From Crocodylus rhombifer (taxonomy: Eukaryota; Chordata; Crocodylia; Crocodylidae), in the NCBI GenBank assembly GCA_038503035.1, contig JAVSML010024021.1, positions 831,259-895,258 on the forward strand: DNA of 64,000 nt, given 5' to 3'. Made by a program: the position numbers and the translations under genes. Below the pieces are notes generated by a model. The model saw only the letters and a program-made list of their open reading frames with translations. It was not told the origin of the DNA and ran no database searches. This document shows positions 55,280 to 64,000 of the stretch, one piece after another (the first letter of the stretch is position 1; every line of letters starts with the position of its first letter).

Positions 55280-56811
55280 TGTGACAGCCTCAGGCAGCAG
55301 GAGGCCTCACCACTTCTGGCAATTAGGCTTGTCAGAATCCCCACTCAGAAACCCCTGCTGCTCTAGCAACAGAAATTGCCAGCAGGCAGCTGTGTTCCCA
55401 GAGACTGGTAAAATGAAGCTAGCAGGAAGGGAACTGGATAGTTCTTGGTGGGAGGCATAGGATGCCAGAGGGGTATACTCCTTAATCAACCTCCTCTGTG
55501 AACTGAAAGTTACAGGATGCCCAAGCCTCTGTTTCTATTTGAACAATGGCCACCAGAATCGTTCATATTATTCAAAGATGTGGATTTTACAGTCCTATCT
55601 CTCCCCTTGTACCATCATTCCGTATATCAACTAATCCATTTGTGTGTATCAGGCTTGCCTTTTGGAGCTTGGGTTGAGTCCAAGGCTTGAAATCTTGCTG
55701 GCTTGATTGGTGGAACTCATCTCCCAATCAGGAGGCAGCAAGAGGAGTTCAGTCATGCCCCTTTCCTGAGGGGAGGGAGAGAGTAGTCCCCCACCACCCC
55801 CATGGATCTGATTAAAAACTGCAACACTCAAGTCTGGAAGACTTCAGGGGCACAGCCCTGGAGCATATAAAAAGAGCTGCATGCCCAGCATGAGGGGAGC
55901 ACATCCAGGAGCGAGAAGAGAGAAGAGCAGGGCTTAGAAGAGCTGAGGAGAGCTGCTCAGCAGGGTGAAGCAGTAGCCCAGAAGTACCCCTGAAGATTCC
56001 CATCAGCAGGGAATGGCAGATGCCTCCACCAGCTATGCTCTCAGTGTGCAGCATGGCACACGGGGTCCAGACCCTGGGAGCTGCATGAGGCAGCTCAGGT
56101 CTGCAACCTCTGGCATGCAGCCAGAGACATGGTGCATGAGACAGCCCAGGCCTCCCATCCATAGCAAAAGATTGAGTCCAGAGAGCCAGATGGTGATCAG
56201 GCTACTGAGGCAGCAGACAGGGCCAAGCCAGAGGCCCCAGAAGCCCTGCATAGCAGAGCCCTGTTCCAGGGGACAGTGATTTCTCCCCACCCCGCCTCAA
56301 TGAAGCCCACTGTAGGTGAGAGAGCAGCCTGGCACAGAGGACGAGGAACACCCTTCAGGCCTGGGAGCCATGAGTTGCAGGGAAAAGAGGATTCCCACAG
56401 GGGATGGGGTCCCCCCTCAGTTAGTTAAGGGCTCCTGAAAGGGGAGGACCCCCTAAAGTTACCAGCTTCTTTGTAGGGCTTGGGAAAAGTCCAAAGGCAT
56501 TGGAGTTTCCTCTTGGGATTGAGTTTATCTTTGGGGTTTATCTGTTTCAGATCAGATACTTACCTGTATCCAGAGCACTGTATAAGGTTTTATGTCATTT
56601 ACCCACAGGGGATTGTTTATGTTACTGATTTAGCTATCTTTTATATATCTTTTATGTATGTTTATATCCATGGTCCTTTCCCTTGTGATAAGATAATGTA
56701 AATACATTTGTGTATAGTTAAATCCCCTGACTGTCCTGGCCTGGTTCTATAGGGATGGAGGGGAAACTGAGCAGTCTGCAGTTCCCACACCAAAGCACAC
56801 CTGCCAGCTAA
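55280..56811 (+). mobile_element. Possible LTR or promoter-bearing repeat
   Basis: GAGCATATAAAAAGAGCTGC near 55,861-55,880 is a TATA-like box with GC-richer sequence around it. The region could start TGTGACAGCCTCAGG and end GCCAGCTAACA, in the TG...CA style of LTRs, but no target duplication or second copy supports this. A host promoter cannot be excluded; no coding exon follows that I recognise. Confidence 0.3.
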
Positions 56812-56971
56812 CAGTTGCCATCAATTGCAGAAGGGGAGTATATACCCAAGTTACCTGGGCTACATGTGATATGGTTCATCCCACTTGAAATTAGACTATC
56901 TTGTAGTTGAAGAATGTCTTCCATGTAGCTCAGCAGAATTCATCTTCAGAACAGCTGGGTGCTGAGTACTG

Positions 56972-57048
56972 TGCTGGGTTTTTGGTTGTCACCATGTTGG
57001 TGTAAGGACATAGTTGGGCAAGGTTCTTTGGCTAGACATGATTTATCT
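56972..57048. mobile_element. Partial copy of the palindromic element at 41.8 kb
   Basis: GGTGTAAGGACATAGTTGGG, CAAGGTTCTTTGGCTAGACATG matches the left arm of the element at 41,787. The opposite arm is absent here. Confidence 0.5.
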
Positions 57049-59371
57049 TTCATCACATGACTATTGTGCTGAAGGTCCATATAGGTCTTGGACAGAAGTG
57101 ACAATTTTCACCAGATCTGGTCCTAGAAAGCAGTCTACAGACCTGCCTAAACAGAATTACATGGTTGCAGACCACTTTAAAAGGGCCTTATCCTTTAAAA
57201 ATCTGAACCTTCATTGCACAAGGGTTCAGATGAGCACGCTGTAAAATGGAGCACATTCTGTAACTTATGTCTGTGGAACTCTCAGCCTGTCACCATTTTC
57301 AAAAAGGGATGGTATGGGAAAGCAATAGGGGGGTTAGTTTAGTACTTCTTCAGCGGGTGCTGGAGGTTGGGGTGAGTGGATTGGAGCCCCTCAAGGTGGG
57401 GGGGTTCCAATCCACCTATCCCACCCTCTAGTACTGGCTGAAGAACCCCCAAAATGGGATCCATCTGCTCCCTTTGCCCCCTCCCGTTTTGAAAACAGTG
57501 ACAGGCTGGGAGAAGGGAATGGCATTGCTACAGAGGCCAGGTTGCAGGCTCATGGCAAGCAGCTGGAATCCCCAACTCAACAGCAAACTTCTCTTTGGAC
57601 TGGTGGATCATTGCAACTCATAGCACTTTCTGTAAAGTGCTGTGAGTTGCAATGAGGAGCTGCTCTATCTGCATCTATAGATATGAATAAAAATCAAGGA
57701 GCAAGATGCAATTTTGCAGCTGTTCTCCAAATTGCTATTTACCCACTGTCTTATCTTTTCACCACCTTTCCACATGTGGCTTGTGTTAGCTGCTTAACTT
57801 GCAGGAGAGTTAATTATAGCTGTGCCCTGAATGAGTAAATTGTAAAGCAGTAAATGGTAGGTGGAGAACACCTTTGTACAGGTTCAGCCATAATTAGTTC
57901 CCAGTAAGACTATTGTAAATTTGTTTATTTCTTTCTCTAGTTTATAAAACACAGCTCTCTCAATTAGTTTCTGGGGCATATGTACACAACTAACACTACT
58001 ATTATCCATTGCTTTAAAATCAATAGGGGTATCTGAAACTAGGAGAAGCTAAAATATATTGAAATCAAATATGGGGATTTTTTTTTTTTTTGGTCATGAA
58101 CAACTTGAGGGAGAAAAGGAAATCCCATTACATTATTTGAGATTTTTTCAAAGAATAAGCTCTGAAAACAAAACATGCAAACAGAAAAATATTCAAGAAG
58201 TTAAAATACTACTTTCTTATAGTTTTCAAAATGAAATATGTTAACTTTTTTTCAACCTCAACTGTCTCTCTCCATGTTCTTTTCAGTTTTATGTTTAAGG
58301 CAAAAAGTATAAAAAGAAAAAAATCTTGCATTCCAAAACAAAAGTTGTTTTTAATTGAATGAAACATTTAAGTTTATCCAAAATGACTTTTTTACTTCTG
58401 GGTTCATCAATATTTTAACAAGACTGAAAATTTGGAGTCTGAAACAGGGAGCTCCAAATGGTTAGTGAAGGAGACCATGATTGGGTATAGAGAGAAGGAG
58501 AAGTTAGGTTTAGGATGAGTGGGGCTAAGTTAATGAACCTGGAAGTGGGGGCAGGGCAGGTAGGCTGGCTATGCAAGAACCTAGGACAGAGACAATGAGA
58601 TAGTATGGAAGGGGTGGGAGAGGAAAAAAAATCAAGAAGGAAGCAAAGCGAGGACAGATGAAGAGTCTGTGTCTGCTAAGGCTGCAGACAAACTTTCATT
58701 TCTACTATTAGAAAAATAGCAGGGCATCTGGATTATACAGATGTTCCTTTAGCTGCATGGCTGGAAAACTTTACAAGCAAGTTCTCCAACCAGGGGGCTA
58801 TAGGGTGCTCCTCCCTGAACCTCCCCTGCCCTTAGGGGACCCTATTAATTGACAGCCTGCCATCTCTCTTCCCTGGGAAAGGGACAGGCTGTCAAGTAAT
58901 AGTTGGCAGCTGCTTAAAGGCAGCAGCTGCCACAGACAGCCCCAGGAGAGTGCTCACCTTAGGAGAGTGCCCACCCAACCTGCCATTCATCCATGCAAGA
59001 CAATATCCCTACTCCTTGAAATCCTTCAGGCTGACCTGGAGTACTGCAGGGAGAAGGGGAAGGAACAGTCAGCTGCTGTTGTCAGACTCTGGCACCATTG
59101 CAGCAGGAACACCAACCTTCCTTGCCCTTGGCCAATCCAAAACAGTGTGGGGAGAGGCAGAAGCATTTCATTGGACCAGTAGGGTTCCAGAGCTTTGCCA
59201 CTGCACCACAAGAGCCTGCATTGCCTTGGACTGCTTCAGGTAAGCTGAACAAAAGGGGCAGAATGAGAGAGCTAAATTGCAGAAAGCTTCTGAATGCCTA
59301 GCTCCCAGCTCTCCAGCCTAACCTTGTCCTAGCCACTCAGCTGAGCAGCAAGGACAGCAGTTAAACAGATA
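57049..59371. other. Non-coding DNA with a candidate conserved block
   Basis: No gene found. The block at 57,770-57,970 is listed separately. Inverted phrases TTGACAGCCTGCC and GGACAGGCTGTCAA near 58,850-58,895 form a weak hairpin. Confidence 0.45.
57770..57970. promoter_or_regulatory. Candidate conserved non-coding element
   Basis: Dense homeodomain-like cores (GAGTTAATTATAGC, CATAATTAGTTCC, CTCAATTAGTTTC) in sequence without repeat features. Suggestive of an enhancer, but unproven. Confidence 0.2.
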
Positions 59372-59804
59372 GAGGGTGCATTTACAAATGCATATTAAGG
59401 CAAAGCAATAAACTCTGGTGCATATCCCACTGGAGTTTTTGCTCCTAGGTGCTGTGTTTGCATGTATGCCAGCAGCCACAGCATGTTGAGGTGGGTGGGA
59501 GCAGCTGTCTGGGAGGAGGACCTGGATGGTCAGCCTGGCACCCCAGGGCTTCTCTATCTAGCTCACCATGATGTGGAGGAGCTGGCTGGAGCATGAGGGT
59601 GCTCCACTGTAGGGATAGCTGGCAGGCAGCCCCTGCACTGAAGCACCCTCATGCCCCTGCCATTGTCTACATGTGCATTGCTAGGCATGAAAAGCTCCAC
59701 AGCAGGATAATATTTGTATTTACAAGTACCACCCTGCTCCAGAGTTTTAGTTTCCTGAAGCCTAATCGGCCTGCACTTTTAGGTTATTTTTAAATGTGCT
59801 CGCC
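59372..59804. mobile_element. TGTCTACATG-end family, short copy
   Basis: It starts GAGGGTGCATTTACAAATGC and ends near AAATGTGCTCGCC. The core shares GCATGAGGGTGCTCC, GGCAGGCAGCCCC and GAAGCACCCTCATGC with the copy at 49,943. Ends are decayed. Confidence 0.45.
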
Positions 59805-60299
59805 ATATTCTAAACCATGTCAACTGATTCACATCACACTGTTTGAATAAAATTTCAATTCAGATTAAGGGTTAATAGATGATCATTGGCCATCAGGGAG
59901 GTTTGGCACATTTCTGCACTTCAAAGACAAAATAATGTGTTCACTTGTTATACATGGTGGTGGGAATGAGCAACAGCAAGCCTTATATACCTGTTGTGTA
60001 TATATACATGTTATTTAATGCAGTTTAACTGGCCTAGTTTGGACTGCCCTAGTCTGCATTAACTTTAAACCTCTTTCAATGAGGATTGGCTGATTTGGAC
60101 TGGAACCAACTGCTTTCTGAAACCAGGGACTGCCCAGCTTGGAGAAAAGGAAAAGAGCAGTAGCTGCCACTCCTCACACCTCCTGGTCTGCAGGAGCATG
60201 GGAACAGCTGACCCACTGTGGTGATGCTGGTTTTGTGAAGGCAGGGAGTCTTTCTTCTGGCTCCACTCCTCTTGGTTTCCGGGGGAAAAAAAAAAGAGT
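59805..60299. other. Non-coding DNA, nothing recognised
   Basis: Mixed-composition spacer with short A- and G-runs near 60,285. Confidence 0.5.
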
Positions 60300-61260
60300 A
60301 TCAGGGCCAGACCGGAGGGGGGGGGAGGGGCACGACACCACCCTGGCTTGTTGGGGTTACCCTCCCTTTTCTACTTCACCTGCCACACCTTGATGTATTA
60401 TCTAGAACTTAGAGGCTGCCCCAGGGTCCCATCCCTCTGTCTATTGTTTCACATACCCAGCTGGCACCAGTCTCACTCCTATGGCTCTAAATCATGGCCC
60501 TATTTGTGCTTTAGGACACAAGCTGCCTTAGGATAATGCATCCTCCTTTATCACCACAACCATGATCTCTGGTGTTATCTTTGGAGGAGCTCCCCTGACC
60601 CCAGTGCAATGCTTGCCCCCTCAGGCCTAAAAACTTTGTTGGGGCTTCAGCCTTCCTAGCTTTGGCCCTTCTCTGGCTGTGCCCCATCAGCCCAGGTCCA
60701 CTGCCTCAGGCGTTGTCTTCTGGGTCCCATCCCAGTCTCACCTTCTTGGGCTCCAGGCACTTGTCCTGGTGTCAAGGTGTTCAGCTCCCTGGGGTCTCTG
60801 ATCCTTACAGGGCTCTATGCTGGGTGCCTTTCACCTGTGGCATACATAATGCACCCATAGCCACAACACAGTCTTTTGGTCCTAAGCTTAGCTATGAGAA
60901 AGATATCAGCAAACTGCTTTCAACCTAAAATTTATTCCCACTGGGTCAGTGCACCATCACAAGCCATACTTCCCCCTTAGTTGTCTCTATCTAGCTCACT
61001 TGAGTAGCTTGGGTGTCTGTGGGCCTGTTCCCTGAAGTCCCTCTTTCCTAGGAACTCCTTCTCCTGCAACCTACAGAACCAGGTGAACCTCCCTGCTCCA
61101 GGTACTGGGCTTATATGCCTCTAAGCACTGCCCCTTCTGGTCAGATGGCTCCTCAGCCACTCACAGGGGTATTTCTTTTGCTTAATGGCCACCCTGTCCT
61201 CTGCTGCAGCCCCACACAGCAAGCTTAGCCTATTGTACTCTCTTCTCCATTGTACTTTTC
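60300..61260 (-). mobile_element. LTR-like segment related to the 25.9-kb solo LTR
   Basis: CACCTGCCACACCTTGATG and TAGAGGCTGCCCCAGG near 60,375-60,430 match the block shared with the LTRs at 25.9 and 28.6 kb. An AATAAA signal read on the minus strand lies near 60,926-60,935. Borders are not defined by target duplications. Confidence 0.35.
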
Positions 61261-62384
61261 ACATGGAGGAAAGTCTGTAGATGTTCAATCTACCAAGATA
61301 AACTCTTCAAGGAGTGATTTCACCCAGATTGTTACTGAGCTATTTTTTTCTTAGTCCATTCTTTCTCTGGGAGAAGAAGTCTGAATCTCTGTGTGCTTTT
61401 GGTGCTCATGGTAGAAACTGAACACCTGTGATTGGCCTAGAGAGTCCTTCCCTTTATACTTTGGAATAGAATCCAGGATTCTTGTGTTTCAGGTTTCCTC
61501 TGTTGCCAGCAAATATTTGAGAACTCTCTTGCCTGCCCCACAAGTGCTGGCTCACAAATAGACTGTAGTGACTACTTGGATTTTCTATTGTTTTGTTAGT
61601 TCCCAGTTCTACTGATGAACCATGTGGCTGTCAACTGGAAATCAAAAATGGGATGTGGATGTTTTTGCTTTGTTTTATTAAATAAATAGAAAATGTCAGC
61701 CAAATTATTAGGTTGAAGGAATGTTGTTACTGTTGTGAAATCAAGTATGTAAAAAAAGAAATGCCAGAATCCACATACCTGCTGAGAGCCTTCACCTTTC
61801 TTTTCTTTTTTTTTCTTTATCTGCCAGGACTTTTATTTAGCTTTGTTCCTGTGGGAGGAGTCCTCACAGGTCTATGGTTGTATCATGAGATGCATAGACC
61901 TCTTCTGGGCTTCTATACCCACTCAAGCTACTGCCGCTTCTACACCTGGACCTCTTTACCTACTCAAGCAACTGCTCTTTTAAGGAGTTACCTTCATGAG
62001 TTTCAGGGTCTTTGTTGGGGTCTCACTTGGCACAGCCCAATCCCTTTTTATTTCTGGGCTTGCCCTTTCACTAGGTCTATTATTCAGAGTCATAGCCTCT
62101 GGCCTTAGCCATTCCTTGCTGACAGTTCTCCTGCCTGGGGTATGCTTGCACTGTTATAATCCCTGTCCTTCTCCCCTGAGGTATTAACCTCAAGTGCTTG
62201 CTACTGAATGGTGTCCTCAAGCACCCGAGTCCATGGCTGCCTCCATTCCCTTACAGTCACAATTGGATCCTCTGGACATGCCAAAAAATCTCCATAAATG
62301 TCAGCTTGCTGTGTGTGAAAAGAAATAATCTCAACCCCAGGTTCTTCCTTCTGTGTCAATGAGGAGTGTCTCCTACCTTTCAGA
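61261..62384. other. Non-coding DNA, nothing recognised
   Basis: No gene or repeat found. Open frames near 61,713-62,187 are cysteine/phenylalanine-rich and without known domains. Confidence 0.45.
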
Positions 62385-63588
62385 CTAGCTGAAGGCAATA
62401 TTCTGAGGGATACCCAGTATGGGTTTGTTGTGGGTAGGTCTTGGTTGACCAGCCTCATTTCCTTCTATGACCCTGTGACTTATCGTTTGGACAAGGGGGA
62501 AGAGATCGACATCATATACCTCAACTTTAAAAAAGCCTTTGATCTGGTATCTGGGGAACTGGCTCCACGGTAGGCCCAGAGGGTGGTAGTCGACAGGAGT
62601 CAATTGTCTTGATGCGCTGTGACCAGTGGGGTCCCACAAGGCTCTGTCCTAGGGCCTATACTGTTTAACATCTTCATCAATGATGTGGACATTGTTGTAA
62701 GAAACAGACTGGCCAAGTTCACCGATGACACCAAACTCTGGGGTAAAGCACCCACACCTGAGGATAGGAGGGTGATCCAGGTCGATCTGGACAGACTCAT
62801 GGGATGGGTGGATGAGAACCTGATGGTGTTCAGCACCAAAAAATGCTAGGTTCTCCACCTTGGGAGGAAAAACCTGCACCATGCATATAGGCTTGGTAGT
62901 GCTATGCTAGTTAGCACTACAGATGAAAGGGACTTGGGGGTCATGGTTGACCACAAGATGAACATGAGCCTTCAGTGTGATGTTGTGGGTAGTAAAGCAA
63001 GCAAAATGCTGACTTGTATCCATAGATGCTTCTCAAGCAGATCCCGGGACATCATTCTCCTGCTGTACTCGGCCTAGGTGAGGCCGCAGCTGGAGTACTA
63101 CATCCAGTTTTGGGCTCTGCAATTCAAAAAGGATGTGGAGAAGCTTGAGAGGGTGCAGAGGAGAGCCACATGCATGATCAGAGGGCAGGAAAACAGACCT
63201 TATGATGAATGGATGAAAGCAATGGGGCTATTCAGCCTGGAAAAGTGCAGGCTCAGGGGTGATCTGGTGGCCACGTATAAGCTTATCGGGGTGCTCATCT
63301 GGGGGAACAACTGTTCACCAGAGCCCCCAAGGGATGATCGGGTCAAATGGTCACAAACTCCACTGTGACCGATTCAGGCTGAACATAAGAAGGAACTTCA
63401 CTGTCTGGGCCCCAAGGTTTGGAACAGACTGCCACCTGAGGTGGTTCAAGCACCCACTTTGAATGCCTTCAAAACACATTTGGATGATTATCTTGCTGGG
63501 ATCCTATGATCCCTGCTGACTTTCTGCCCCTGGGGCAGGGGGCTGGACTCGATCCTCCGGGGTCCCTTCCAGCCCAAATGTCTATGAA
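62385..63588 (+). mobile_element. CR1 LINE, 3' part
   Basis: A 5'-truncated CR1 starting in the reverse transcriptase. Motifs include QYGFVVGRSWLTSLISFYD, DIIYLNFKKAFDLVS, then after a deletion GVPQGSVLGPILFNIFINDVD and KFTDDTKLWG (FADD box with Ala to Thr, both aspartates kept). [20 protein letters not shown] leads toward the end, and the 3' tail carries GGCTGGACTCGATCCTCCGG, CCCAAATGTCTATGAA. Stops and a frameshift break the reading. It is a different CR1 subgroup from the 33.5-kb copy, judged by the 3' tail. Confidence 0.85.
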
Positions 63589-63950
63589 GGCAAACTGAGG
63601 CAGACAGCTGAGATTTGGGGGGGGGGTGTGCAGATAAGTGGCGAGGAGGAGACAGCCAAGAAAAAGAGAGAGGCAGAAACCTGGTTGATCGGGGGAAAGG
63701 AAAAGGCAGAGGGAATAAGATGGTGGCAAAGAAACAGGAGTTTTGGAGGGAGAGAAGAGCTCAGGACAGGTGTTGGAGGTGGCAGTGAGCCAGAAGCAGG
63801 AAGGGGAGAAATAAGACAGAAGTTAGAGGGGTGAGGAGCAGAGATTGGAGTAGGGCCAAACCATAGTAAAGCAAAACCCAACTTAGGGGTTTAAATAACA
63901 GTTTTATTAAACAGACAACATGCTACACAGCCCCATGAAGTTATTGGTTC
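63589..63950. other. Purine-rich non-coding DNA
   Basis: An A/G-rich stretch with chance open frames on both strands. No gene recognised. Confidence 0.5.
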
Positions 63951-63951
63951 A

Positions 63952-64000
<49 letters not shown>
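63952..64000. repeat. CA dinucleotide microsatellite
   Basis: A pure (CA)n run of at least 24 units reaching the window edge, so its full length is unknown. Confidence 0.98.

Noticed and set aside
1..64000. A new defence, biosynthetic or other multi-gene system
   Set aside because: No set of linked intact genes exists here. All recognisable proteins are broken parts of retroelements.

Overview
This window looks like a gene-poor stretch of a sauropsid (reptile or bird-line) nuclear genome, most likely a crocodilian. A turtle is the main alternative. The evidence is three CR1 LINE loci, a Ty3/gypsy element with a SCAN-like gag, an endogenous retrovirus, several hAT-type non-autonomous transposons and a SINE with a tRNA-Gly-like head. 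The species call is an inference. I found no host protein-coding exon, rRNA or functional tRNA gene that I can support. Almost every coding similarity belongs to a decayed mobile element.

Layout. Bases 1-7.7 kb are mostly AT-rich unique DNA with a small hAT relic and one stretch that may be a conserved non-coding element. From about 7.7 to 13.0 kb lies a degenerate Gmr1-like Ty3/gypsy element. It has two LTRs, a gag resembling the SCAN domain, a protease, an integrase upstream of reverse transcriptase, and RNase H. Part of its integrase is inverted, and a CR1 sits in its 5' LTR. A ~60-bp degenerate tandem repeat follows at 13.6-14.0 kb, then a hAT-like element at 14.5-15.3 kb. From 17.8 to 23.5 kb there is a minus-strand ERV with one full LTR, remnants of env, pol and gag, and an inverted block holding R-U5, a tRNA-Ser-like primer binding site, the leader and the gag start. 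This ERV appears to sit in the terminal repeat of a larger non-autonomous DNA element that ends near 24.5 kb.

The right half holds solo LTRs at 25.9-26.9 kb, 38.2-39.2 kb and 42.6-43.3 kb, each flanked by identical 5-bp repeats. At 33.3-37.0 kb a second copy of the 14.5-kb hAT element has a perfect 8-bp target duplication and carries a ~3-kb CR1 inside it. A second hAT family at 37.8-39.6 kb contains one of the solo LTRs. Further right are a 36-bp inverted repeat, two SINE copies, a dispersed family of elements with TGTCTACATG-like ends, several weaker LTR-like segments, a third CR1 at 62.4-63.6 kb and a terminal CA microsatellite.

The window therefore records layered insertion, recombination to solo LTRs and local inversion. 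I see no operon-like or otherwise cooperating gene system and do not claim a new functional system. The best candidates for follow-up are the rearranged gypsy and ERV copies, the SCAN-like gag, the SINE and the non-autonomous DNA transposon families.
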